NCBI GenBank assembly: GCA_021155145.1
Contig: JAJNPX010000543.1
Span: 1 to 8,743 of the forward strand
DNA: 8,743 nucleotides
From: Acidisarcina sp.
Lineage (GTDB): Bacteria > Acidobacteriota > Blastocatellia > Pyrinomonadales > Pyrinomonadaceae
Direction: 5' to 3'
Under the pieces are notes generated by a model. That model saw nothing but the letters and a program-made list of their open reading frames with translations. It made no database searches and was not told the DNA's origin. Below are positions 1-7,235 of the stretch, piece after piece (within the stretch, counting starts at the first letter, position 1; each line of letters begins with the position of its first letter). The position numbers and the translations under genes were made by a program.

Positions 1-542
1 ACGAGAGCCGCAAGAATGACACCGAGCGGATCGGCAATGATCGATTCGCTCTCGAGCGTCGAGCGCACACGGCGGTTCACCCGGACTTTTTCAAGTATCG
101 GCGTGATCACCGTCGGGCCGGTGACCGAGACTATCGCACCAAATAAAAAGCTAAGTTCCCAGCTCCACGCAAAAAGAAAATGGACCAGCGTTCCGCCGAG
201 AACCGTCGTGATCAAAAGCCCTACAGTCACGAGTCCAAGTACGGCCCGCGACGTGTGGCGAAGATCCCAGATATTCAAGAGCATTCCGCCCTCGAACACG
301 ACTATCGCAACAGCCGCCTTGATTATCACACGCAGCACGTCGCCGAGAACTTCTGGCTGAATGATCCCGAATCCGGCCTTACCGAAAATCAAACCCGCGA
401 ACAAAAGCGGGCCGGTTGCCGGAATTCCGATCCGGTCCGCAAGTATCTGTGCCGAGGTGCCGATCACCATCACCAGCACAAGCATGGCCATGATCGCGAG
501 GACCGGGTCGTACGCCTTCAGGTCTGTAAGTAAGGATTCCAA
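1..542 (-). CDS. CPA1-type cation/proton antiporter, N-terminal part (C-terminus outside window)
   Basis: About 180 codons are open on the minus strand to the left edge, so the C-terminal part is missing. The product is a polytopic inner-membrane protein that would exchange Na+ or K+ for H+. Visible family marks are an early hydrophobic helix (LAIMAMLVLVMVIG), the IPATGPLLFAGLIFG block, VVFEGGMLLN (the FEGG signature of CPA1 exchangers), and GAIVSVTGPTVITPILEKVR followed by LESESIIADPLGVI. That last pair matches the ion-binding TM4/TM5 region of the subgroup with TGP instead of the NhaP-type TDP. I chose TTG at 542-540 because GGGGGAAGG lies 7 nt upstream. The alternatives, ATG at 491 or 485, would cut into the first helix. 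The start lies 16 bp after the aspartokinase stop, so the gene is probably the last visible member of that operon. Subgroup, substrate ion and any C-terminal TrkA-type domain cannot be judged from this fragment. Confidence 0.85.
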   Translation of the reverse strand, partial: MESLLTDLKAYDPVLAIMAMLVLVMVIGTSAQILADRIGIPATGPLLFAGLIFGKAGFGIIQPEVLGDVLRVIIKAAVAIVVFEGGMLLNIWDLRHTSRAVLGLVTVGLLITTVLGGTLVHFLFAWSWELSFLFGAIVSVTGPTVITPILEKVRVNRRVRSTLESESIIADPLGVILAAL

Positions 543-558
543 GAAAGGACCTTCCCCC

Positions 559-1953
559 TTATTCGCCGCTCCCCGAGCCGGCCGTCGTCACCCCAAAAAA
601 CTCCCTATGGAGCTTTCCGATCACCTCAGCTGCCATATCCTCTTTTATCACAAAGGTCAGGTTCACCGCCGAGGCTCCGTGCGAGACGAGAGCGACATTC
701 ACGTCGTCGATCGTCGAGAATATCTTCGACGCAAGGCCGGTCGAGGCACGCAGGCCCTCGCCGACTACACAGATGACCGCGTAGCCGGTCTCGACCTCGA
801 CATCGCCCAGACGCCGAAGGTCCTCGACCACCTTTTCCAATCCATCGGAATTATCGAGCGTGAGCGCGACCGAGACCTCAGATGTCGAGATCACGTCGAT
901 CACCGTCCTGTGCCGGTCAAACACCTGGAACACGGCGCTCATAAAACCGTATGCGCCGAGCATCCTTGCCGACGTGATCCGCAGGATCGTGATGTTCTTT
1001 TTGCTGGCGATCGACTTGATCTTATTCGGCGTCTCGCCTGAGTGGGCGAGTATCATCGTGCCGACCTCATCGGGCTGAAATGTATTGCAGACGCGGACCG
1101 GAATGGAGCAATCGACGGCGGGTTTTATCGTCTTCGGATGCAGGACCTTCGCACCAAAATAAGCGAGCTCGGCAGCTTCCTCATAGGACAGGACCGGTAT
1201 CGTCCTCGCATCCTTGCAGATCCGAGGGTCGCACGTCATCACACCCGTGACATCGGTCCATATCTGCAGTTCCGCGGCATCCAGAGCGGCCGCAACTATC
1301 GCCGCCGAATAATCGGAGCCGCCGCGGCCAAGCGTTGTGGTCTCGCCCGCGCGGTTTCCGGCTATAAAGCCGCCGATCACCGGAACTTCGCCGGCCGCAA
1401 TGATAGGTTCCAGCTCGAGCTTGACCAGTTCCGCCGTTTCATCCCAGATCGGCTGGGCGGCGCCAAACTCGTCATCGGTAACGATCATCCGCCGAGCATC
1501 GGCATGTCTCGCCTCGATCCCTTTCGCCCTTAGGACCTCGGCCAAAAGCCGCGACGAAAGCTGCTCGCCGTAACTTACGATGGCGTCCTTTAGCATCGAG
1601 AGCGGCAGCGAGCGCCGTGCACAGCGCATCAGCAGATCAGAAAGCTCTTCGCGGGCGTATCTCAGTTCGGAGTCAAACACCGCGGAACCCGCCGGGATGA
1701 AATGCGACGCCACCTCAGAATGGCGTTTGAGATGTGGTTCGAGCGACGCAACGGCTCCGTCGTGGTCGCCCTTTTTGGCCATGTCAAAGGCCGAGAGCAA
1801 CGCGTCCGTCACCTTTGTCATTGCCGAAACGACGACCACCGGTCGCTTTGCGATCTGCGTGGAGATCACATTCTCGACGCGCATGAAGGCGGAAACGTAC
1901 CCGACCGACGTTCCGCCAAATTTCATTACGGTTGGACTCGCGATTTCGCTCAA
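559..1953 (-). CDS. lysC: Aspartate kinase, LysC (AK III) type, with two ACT domains
   Basis: Catalyses ATP-dependent phosphorylation of L-aspartate, the first step to lysine, threonine and methionine; cytoplasmic. The 464-residue protein has KFGGTSVG near residue 11 (nucleotide binding), VSYGEQLSSRLLA, TLGRGGSDYSA, WTDVTGVMTCDPR and YFGAKVLHPKTI in the kinase half. Two C-terminal ACT segments follow (SARMLGAYGFMSAVFQVF then DVISTSEVSVALTLD; finally VNVALVSHGASAVNLTFV). The whole layout and the STSEVSVALTLD block match monofunctional Escherichia coli LysC (449 aa) rather than a kinase fused to homoserine dehydrogenase. Feedback inhibition by lysine is therefore likely, but this is inferred from the family. 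The start taken is TTG at 1953, giving MSEI like the E. coli protein. No good Shine-Dalgarno is seen, and ATG at 1926 (MKFGG) is the alternative. The gene sits 13 bp after the stop of the upstream CysK-like gene, which fits cotranscription. Confidence 0.95.
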   Translation of the reverse strand: MSEIASPTVMKFGGTSVGYVSAFMRVENVISTQIAKRPVVVVSAMTKVTDALLSAFDMAKKGDHDGAVASLEPHLKRHSEVASHFIPAGSAVFDSELRYAREELSDLLMRCARRSLPLSMLKDAIVSYGEQLSSRLLAEVLRAKGIEARHADARRMIVTDDEFGAAQPIWDETAELVKLELEPIIAAGEVPVIGGFIAGNRAGETTTLGRGGSDYSAAIVAAALDAAELQIWTDVTGVMTCDPRICKDARTIPVLSYEEAAELAYFGAKVLHPKTIKPAVDCSIPVRVCNTFQPDEVGTMILAHSGETPNKIKSIASKKNITILRITSARMLGAYGFMSAVFQVFDRHRTVIDVISTSEVSVALTLDNSDGLEKVVEDLRRLGDVEVETGYAVICVVGEGLRASTGLASKIFSTIDDVNVALVSHGASAVNLTFVIKEDMAAEVIGKLHREFFGVTTAGSGSGE

Positions 1954-1966
1954 AATTAGTATGAGT

Positions 1967-3091
1967 TCAACCGTTTCTTATGGCATTGTCAAGTTTGTCT
2001 GATGGAAGGTCGAGGTCGCTAAGATCGTGCGGTTTTGAAACCGGCCGGCCGATCGTCTGGTAACCGAAAAGCCTTATGTCGGGCGAGAGGTATCCCTCTT
2101 TTACCGTTTCTTCGCGAACAAGATCGGTGCTCAGATATTTCTTGTTATCGTCGCAAAAGACGGTCGCGACGATGGAATCGCCCCCGAGCATTTCCAGCAC
2201 CTTTAGAGCGCCGATAAAGTTAGCTCCCGACGAGATCCCGACCGCGAGTCCGAGCACCTTTGCAAGCATCTGAGCCGCGAGAATTGCGTCGCCGTCGGAG
2301 ACGCTGACCACCTCGTCCAAACGGGCAAGATCGCATATCGCGGGTATGAACTCGTCGGAAATTCCCTGAATTCGATGGCTCCCGACCTTGTGGCCGGTCG
2401 AGAGTGTCGGTGATTCGGCGGGTTCGAGCGGGTAGACCTTTATCTCAGGATCCTTTTCACGAAGGTATGCCGCGCATCCCATGATAGTACCGCCTGTGCC
2501 CACGCCCGCGATAAATGCGTCCGGCTCGAAACCCAGTCTGCCGAGCTGTTCCCATATCTCCGGAGCGGTCGTTATGTAATGGGCTTCGGGATTTGCCAGG
2601 TTAGAGAACTGGTGCGGAAGAAAGACCCGGATGTGCTCGTATTTGAACGCGTCAGCCATCTCGATGCTGCCGAGAAAGCCCCCTTCGTCACGGGAGACGA
2701 GCGTAACCTCGGCTCCATAGCTTTTCATCAGGGCGATGCGTTCGCTGCTCATCCAGTCCGGCATGAACACGCGTACCGGGTTCCCGAATGCATGTCCGAT
2801 GGCCGCAAATGAGATGCCCGTGTTGCCGCTTGTTGCCTCGGCTATCGTGTCCCCTTTTCGGATGGCTCCGTCGCGGTATGCGCATTTCAAAATATGAAAT
2901 GCCATTCTGTCCTTGATGCTGCCCGAAAGATTCAAATATTCCGCCTTTGCAAAGACGGTCCGTCTCTTACCCTTGTAATGACAGTGAATGGCGAGAAGCG
3001 GTGTGTTGCCGACCAGGTTTTCTACATAGCTGGCGCTTGCGGGCAGAGCAGCGAAATGGCTCTGGAAATCGCCGAGGCTGTTTGTGTTCAT
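1967..3091 (-). CDS. PLP-dependent cysteine synthase family protein (CysK-like) with C-terminal extension
   Basis: A fold-type II PLP enzyme of the CysK/CBS group, expected to make cysteine from O-acetylserine (or O-phosphoserine) and sulfide in the cytoplasm. Seen in the 374-residue product: VGNTPLL (27-33); SIKDR with the Schiff-base lysine at K60; TSGNTG (87-92), the substrate loop; [13 protein letters not shown] (160-172); GVGTGGT (196-202), the PLP-phosphate loop; then [13 protein letters not shown] and GISSGAN. These are hallmarks of O-acetylserine sulfhydrylase. CysK proteins are usually about 310 residues. Here roughly 45 residues follow the usual KKYLSTDL end, with no domain I recognise. 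ATG at 3091 places the N-terminus correctly. The nearest GGAG is about 12 nt away, so the ribosome-binding site is weak. The gene lies 73 bp after the SDR stop and 13 bp before lysC. A desulfhydrase or another beta-replacement activity cannot be excluded. Confidence 0.88.
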   Translation of the reverse strand: MNTNSLGDFQSHFAALPASASYVENLVGNTPLLAIHCHYKGKRRTVFAKAEYLNLSGSIKDRMAFHILKCAYRDGAIRKGDTIAEATSGNTGISFAAIGHAFGNPVRVFMPDWMSSERIALMKSYGAEVTLVSRDEGGFLGSIEMADAFKYEHIRVFLPHQFSNLANPEAHYITTAPEIWEQLGRLGFEPDAFIAGVGTGGTIMGCAAYLREKDPEIKVYPLEPAESPTLSTGHKVGSHRIQGISDEFIPAICDLARLDEVVSVSDGDAILAAQMLAKVLGLAVGISSGANFIGALKVLEMLGGDSIVATVFCDDNKKYLSTDLVREETVKEGYLSPDIRLFGYQTIGRPVSKPHDLSDLDLPSDKLDNAIRNG

Positions 3092-3164
3092 CTTCTTGAC
3101 GCACTCCGTACAATTGATATCACAAGCGTCACGAAGTTGATGTGCTTTGGGTCACAAGGTCCGC

Positions 3165-3953
3165 CTATCCGCAGAGCACTGCCCCGCCGTTGATATTAAG
3201 GATCTCGCCGGTGATGTGCTGTGACCAGTCAGAGAGCAAAAAGCAGATCGAGAGGGCTATATCGTCGGTCGAAGCGATGCGTTTTAACGGGATCGATTCG
3301 ACCACGCTTCGCTCGTAGGCCTTGTCGGCAAACACGGGCCTGACCATCGCGGTCTCGATCCAGCCCGGAGCTACGCAATTGACCCTTATCTTTGGGCAAA
3401 GTTCGGACGCAAGGGCCTTTGTAAACGAGATCTGTCCGCCCTTCGATGCGGCGTAGTTAGAGTAATTTGCTTCACCTCGTTGCCCGGCAGTCGATGATAC
3501 GAGAACGATCGCTCCCTTTTCGCGTTTCTTCATCGAAGGCACACAAGCCTTTGTCACGGCCCATGCCGATTTCAGGTTCGTATTGAGGACGCGATTCCAG
3601 GTCTCTTCAGACATTTCCTCGATCGGTGCGCCTTCCCAGATCCCCGCATTCAGAACGAGCAGGTCGATCCCGCCGAATTCTTCGACCGCCCGGGCCGCCA
3701 GGTTCCTTGCGTCGACCAGGTCAGAGACGTCTGCCCTTACGGCGATGCTCTTGGCTCCCCGTTCTTTGCACAGACGCACTGTTTCGAGGGCCTCGATCTC
3801 ATTTGTCAGAAAATTGACAACGACATTGGCTCCGGCCTCAGCGAGCCGAAGAGCGGTCGCCCGACCGACCCCGCGCGAAGCTCCGGTGACTATCGCGTTC
3901 TTTCCCTCAAAAAGTGCCCGTGGTAGGGCGATAGGAAGTGTACTCTGTGTCAT
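3165..3953 (-). CDS. Classical short-chain dehydrogenase/reductase (FabG-like)
   Basis: NAD(P)-dependent oxidoreductase of the classical SDR family, 262 residues with one Rossmann domain; cytoplasmic. Cofactor motif TGASRGVG is at 23-30 (TGxxxGxG), NAG at 102-104, structural Asn in NTNLKS (N126), catalytic Ser in VSSTAG (S154), and YAASK with Tyr167 and Lys171. The C-terminal PGWIET and ITGEILNINGG are the usual FabG-type ends. The catalytic tetrad is complete, so the enzyme should be active. The substrate cannot be read from sequence; 3-oxoacyl-ACP reductase is the closest textbook member, but many SDRs share these motifs. ATG at 3953 fits the family N-terminus. Upstream there is only a weak GAAG and a very short predicted leader. 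It is the first gene of the minus-strand run, and what it has to do with the amino-acid genes that follow is unclear. Confidence 0.92.
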   Translation of the reverse strand: MTQSTLPIALPRALFEGKNAIVTGASRGVGRATALRLAEAGANVVVNFLTNEIEALETVRLCKERGAKSIAVRADVSDLVDARNLAARAVEEFGGIDLLVLNAGIWEGAPIEEMSEETWNRVLNTNLKSAWAVTKACVPSMKKREKGAIVLVSSTAGQRGEANYSNYAASKGGQISFTKALASELCPKIRVNCVAPGWIETAMVRPVFADKAYERSVVESIPLKRIASTDDIALSICFLLSDWSQHITGEILNINGGAVLCG

Positions 3954-3968
3954 TTCACGATCTTCGAA

Positions 3969-3996
3969 ATTCTAGAACATTTGCTGCTCAGGTAAA
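3969..3996 (-). promoter_or_regulatory. Predicted sigma70-type promoter of the minus-strand operon
   Basis: On the minus strand a -35-like TTTACC (complement of 3991-3996) is followed after 16 nt by TAGAAT (complement of 3969-3974), which matches 5 of 6 bases of the -10 consensus. Transcription would start near 3962, only about 9 nt before the SDR start codon at 3953. This is the only clear promoter-like sequence upstream of the four-gene run. Seen by eye; not tested. Confidence 0.5.
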
Positions 3997-4018
3997 AACG
4001 CGCCCGGGGCCGTTCGTT

Positions 4019-4048
4019 TTGACCGCTATCGAGCGAGTCTGTTAAATT
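4019..4048 (+). promoter_or_regulatory. Predicted promoter of the glycosyltransferase pair, almost leaderless
   Basis: TTGACC (4019-4024) and TTAAAT (4042-4047, or TAAATT at 4043-4048) are separated by 17-18 nt, a good sigma70 arrangement. The -10 box ends only 8-9 nt before the ATG at 4057, so the transcript would start within about 1-3 nt of the start codon. There is no Shine-Dalgarno. The promoter lies in the 103-bp gap between the divergent SDR and glycosyltransferase genes, back to back with the minus-strand promoter. Confidence 0.6.
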
Positions 4049-4056
4049 GGCGGTTC

Positions 4057-5646
4057 ATGCCCGGCCTTTTGCGAAGCATCCCTAGGACACAGGTCGAGAT
4101 CATTATCGTGATGCTCGCCTCCGCCTTCGCATACCTGCTTGTATTCAAGCTGCCCGCCGTCCCATTCCTGATGGAGGGCGACCACCTTATCTTTCTCTAT
4201 GACGCTGACCGGATGCTTCGCGGAGATGCGATGTATCGCGACTTTTTCCAGTTCACTTTTCCCGGCGGGCAGGTCGTTTACTACTTTCTGATGTTGATCT
4301 TCGGGGCCAAATACTGGCTCCTCAGCGCGATGATCGTGGCGATCGCGGCGGCCCTGGCCTATCTGACGCTGCGGATATCGGACCTTGCGATCGAGGGGAC
4401 CGCGTCCTTTCTGCCGGCGATCGTTCTGATCTTTTTCGGTTTTCGGATCTACGGCATCGACGGTTCGCACCGCATGATGAGCCCGGTCTTCATTCTGCTG
4501 GCCCTTCTTTTCGTTGCACGAAGAAGTACGGTCGCGGCTGTCGCGGCCTCGGGGATAAGCTGTGCCGCGGCGTCGTTCTTTACACAGCAGCGCGGCATTA
4601 TCGCCGTTGCGGCGGTCGCCGTATTCCTCGCGGTCGAATCATTCTCGGCCGGCGGGCCTTTCAGGGAACTCGTAAAGAAAGAGATTGCCCTCGCGGCGAC
4701 ATTCATTATCGGGCTCGGCGCGATGCTCGCCTTTTTTCTTTATTCCGCGGGAACTGACACCTTTTACCGCTCGACGATCGAGTATCCGGCTCTGTATTAC
4801 CGTTTTCACGAACTGAACAGCTACGGCGTTTTCTGGCTGGACCTCGCCAAAACATTCGACCCCGCGACGGGCAGCCAGATAACCGCGAAGCTCGCCGCGA
4901 TCTTTTACTCGTTCATCGTCCCGGCCGTCCCGGTCGTATTCTTTGCTGTGTATCTCTTTCGTCGGGGCCGCCACAAGTGGCCGTACTGGCGGGTCCCGAT
5001 GCTGCTCGCGATAGCTTCGGCTCTCCTCTTCCTCGGCACGACCGCCCCGAGCCAATACCGTATTTATCAGGTCTCCGCACCATCGCTCATACTTTTGTTC
5101 TGGCTGCTCGCGAGGTGGCTGAAGGAAAGGCCCCGGTTCGAGCTATTCGCTGCCGCAGCCGTCGGTGGGCTTCTGCTGCTCGGTGCGTTTCAGGCCGTCA
5201 GGATGCAGACGCACTGGCCGCACGTCGAATTTGACCTGCCCGCCGGCAGGGTCGCCGCCATTGACGGCCCCGTGGCGGACCGTTACCAATGGCTGGCTCA
5301 GAATACGAGACCCGGCGATCATTTTTTCGAGCTTGCCGAACCTTTCATCTACTTCCCGCTTCAGCTCAGAAACCCGACCCGCATACCGGCCGTGTTCATG
5401 ACAGAGCTGTCGCGGCCCGAACATATCGCTGATGTACTGAATGGCCTCGAACTGCACAAACCGCGGTACATCCTTTGGGAAAATCAATACATACGGCCGC
5501 ACGGGCAGCGTGCCTCGGGCGATCATACGGGCCCGCTCTCCGACTATGTGAATGCCAATTATCAGCCGGTGGGTGAGCCCTACATCGTCGATGGCCGTGA
5601 GACCCAGATCTGGGAGCGCAGGCCCATAGTTCGTGAGCCGAGATGA
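4057..5646 (+). CDS. Polytopic membrane protein, probable GT-C fold glycosyltransferase (first of tandem pair)
   Basis: A 529-residue integral membrane protein with many hydrophobic segments up to about residue 385 and a hydrophilic C-terminal domain of roughly 130 residues. The first helix is followed by an acidic loop, MEGDHLIFLYDADRM (E40, D42) and YRDFFQFTFPG (D62). This resembles the first extracytoplasmic loop of GT-C enzymes (PMT/ArnT/GT39 type), where such acids sit at the catalytic site using lipid-phosphate-linked sugars. Other marked blocks are DGSHRMMSP (135-143), ASFFTQQRG (172-180) and EPFIYFPLQLRNPTR (from 428). All recur in the downstream paralogue. The C-terminal part reads like a soluble domain (YQWLAQNTRPGDHFFE; GDHTGPLSDYV; QIWERR). 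ATG at 4057 has no Shine-Dalgarno but lies directly behind a promoter. The family call rests on topology and the acidic loop, not on a database match; donor and acceptor are unknown. Confidence 0.6.
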   Translation: MPGLLRSIPRTQVEIIIVMLASAFAYLLVFKLPAVPFLMEGDHLIFLYDADRMLRGDAMYRDFFQFTFPGGQVVYYFLMLIFGAKYWLLSAMIVAIAAALAYLTLRISDLAIEGTASFLPAIVLIFFGFRIYGIDGSHRMMSPVFILLALLFVARRSTVAAVAASGISCAAASFFTQQRGIIAVAAVAVFLAVESFSAGGPFRELVKKEIALAATFIIGLGAMLAFFLYSAGTDTFYRSTIEYPALYYRFHELNSYGVFWLDLAKTFDPATGSQITAKLAAIFYSFIVPAVPVVFFAVYLFRRGRHKWPYWRVPMLLAIASALLFLGTTAPSQYRIYQVSAPSLILLFWLLARWLKERPRFELFAAAAVGGLLLLGAFQAVRMQTHWPHVEFDLPAGRVAAIDGPVADRYQWLAQNTRPGDHFFELAEPFIYFPLQLRNPTRIPAVFMTELSRPEHIADVLNGLELHKPRYILWENQYIRPHGQRASGDHTGPLSDYVNANYQPVGEPYIVDGRETQIWERRPIVREPR

Positions 5647-7208
5647 CCACACCGCCATCCAACCACGAACGCCTCGGCGAAGCGATCTTATGTACGGCGG
5701 CCGCCGTGTTCATTTGGCTGCTGCAATTCAAATTTCCGGCGACGCCTTTCTTTCTTGAGAACGATCAGTTGATCTTTATCTACGAAGGTTGGCGAATGTC
5801 GCTCGGCGACGTCATCTACCGCGATCTTTTTCAGTTCACGTTTCCGGGTACGCAGAGTGTGTACGCGGTCTTGATATTTCTGTTCGGGTCAAAGTTCGTG
5901 ATCCTGAACGCTACGGTCGTCGTTCTCGGCGCGGCTCACTGCTATCTTCTCGTCCGCATCGCGAAGCGGGTCATCGACGGGCCGCTCGCCTATCTGCCTG
6001 CGGTAGTGTTTGTCTTTTTCGGAATGCGTTGGTTCGGGCTCGACGGATCGCATCGGATGTTCAGCCCGCTGTTTGTCCTCGCCGCGGTCCTTGTCGCCCT
6101 CGTTGCGAAAAAGGTCTCGCGGTTCGTCCTGGCCGGAGGGCTCTGCGGTGCTGCCTCTTTCTTTACGCAGCAAAGAGGCCTCGTGGCCGCCGTTGGCCTC
6201 TGCATATTTATTATGGCCGACGGATGGTTCGGTTCGCCGAAATGGGAACTGACCGCAAAGAAGATGCTCGCCGTCGCCGTCGGATTTGCCTCGGCCCTTG
6301 CTGTGCTCTGTCTTCCATTCATCATCGCGGCCGGGCCGAAAAACTTTTTCGCGTCGACGATCCTCTATCCGCAGCGGTACTACGCCTATGACCCCAACAA
6401 CCGGTTCGCAGTCGTCTTACACGACATCGCCGCCGTTCAGAATATCGGTTCGATCTCCGACGCTATCTACTCGGCGGCTATCTTGATGTACCTCTTGGTG
6501 TTGCCGTTGGCGTGCGTCGCGTTTCTGATCGCAATGCTTGCAAAAAAGCCGAAATGGGCGGAGATACGAAACATAGTACTGGTCGCGGTCGTCGGAGCGG
6601 CGCTGATATTTACGACGATCGCGCCGCTGAGCTCCAGGCTATTTGGCGTCTCCGGCCTGGCCCTCGTAGTTCTCTTTTGGTTGGTGCGATCCGGGTTGAA
6701 GGACCTCGCCCGGAGCCGGATCGCGATCGCCGCTCTGATCCTGCCGCTCCTGCTCCTCGGTGCGTCGCAGGTGTACAGGCTTCAGACCTCATCCGGCCAC
6801 GTGATGCTTTCGACCCCGACCGGCACCCTCGCGGCAAGCAGTTCGCCGCAGACAGGCCGCTACGTCTTCCTGAGCGAAAACACCTCGCCGGGCGAACCTT
6901 TTTTTGAGGTTTACGAGCCATTCATTTATTTTCCGCTTCAATTGCGAAATCCCACGCGGTACGGCCAGATCTGGCAGACCGACTACACGCGGCCCGAGCA
7001 CGTCGCCGAGGTGGTCAAAGATCTTTCGGCAAGCAAGCCGAAATTCCTCCTTTGGGACAACGGCTACGATCTCCCGCCCGAAGATCGGCAGCCGGGCGAC
7101 CACACCGGGCCGCTTGCCGAATTCGTAAAACACAACTATCGGCCCCTCGGCCCGATCTACGATATCAACGGCCGGCCGATACAGATCTGGGAGCGTTCCG
7201 GGCAATAA
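5643..7208 (+). CDS. Polytopic membrane protein, probable GT-C fold glycosyltransferase (second of tandem pair)
   Basis: A 521-residue paralogue of the preceding protein along its whole length. It has an acidic first loop FLENDQLIFIYEGWRM (E39, D41) and YRDLFQFTFPG (D61), then FFGMRWFGLDGSHRMFSP, ASFFTQQRG, EPFIYFPLQLRNPTR (from residue 425), GDHTGPLAEFV and a final PIQIWER. The membrane-helix pattern and C-terminal hydrophilic domain match its neighbour. Its ATG overlaps the upstream TGA as ATGA, so translation is probably coupled and the two proteins made together, perhaps as partners or for successive sugar transfers. The DNA has diverged clearly, so the duplication is old. As for the first copy, the glycosyltransferase call is inferred from topology and the acid-containing loop; substrates are unknown. 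No terminator-like hairpin follows the stop. Confidence 0.6.
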   Translation: MTTPPSNHERLGEAILCTAAAVFIWLLQFKFPATPFFLENDQLIFIYEGWRMSLGDVIYRDLFQFTFPGTQSVYAVLIFLFGSKFVILNATVVVLGAAHCYLLVRIAKRVIDGPLAYLPAVVFVFFGMRWFGLDGSHRMFSPLFVLAAVLVALVAKKVSRFVLAGGLCGAASFFTQQRGLVAAVGLCIFIMADGWFGSPKWELTAKKMLAVAVGFASALAVLCLPFIIAAGPKNFFASTILYPQRYYAYDPNNRFAVVLHDIAAVQNIGSISDAIYSAAILMYLLVLPLACVAFLIAMLAKKPKWAEIRNIVLVAVVGAALIFTTIAPLSSRLFGVSGLALVVLFWLVRSGLKDLARSRIAIAALILPLLLLGASQVYRLQTSSGHVMLSTPTGTLAASSSPQTGRYVFLSENTSPGEPFFEVYEPFIYFPLQLRNPTRYGQIWQTDYTRPEHVAEVVKDLSASKPKFLLWDNGYDLPPEDRQPGDHTGPLAEFVKHNYRPLGPIYDINGRPIQIWERSGQ

Positions 7209-7223
7209 TCCGTCCGGCTGCGG

Positions 7224-7229
7224 TAAAAT
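7224..7229 (+). promoter_or_regulatory. Possible -10 box of a leaderless promoter for the AMP-forming ligase
   Basis: TAAAAT lies 6 nt before the ATG at 7236, the spacing expected when transcription begins at or next to the A of ATG. No convincing -35 box is seen at 16-18 nt upstream. There is no Shine-Dalgarno, so either leaderless translation from this promoter or readthrough from the membrane-protein genes 27 bp upstream must serve the gene. Confidence 0.4.
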
Positions 7230-7235
7230 ATCGGT

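Noticed and set aside
361..1041. A 226-codon plus-strand open frame
   Set aside because: It is antisense to the antiporter start and the aspartokinase, both well supported; its composition is Arg/Asp/His-rich, typical of a shadow frame.
3092..3164. An internal promoter or regulatory hairpin in the 73-bp gap before the CysK-like gene
   Set aside because: Only short AT-rich words (GATATC, CAATTG) are seen, with no paired -35/-10 boxes or convincing stem.
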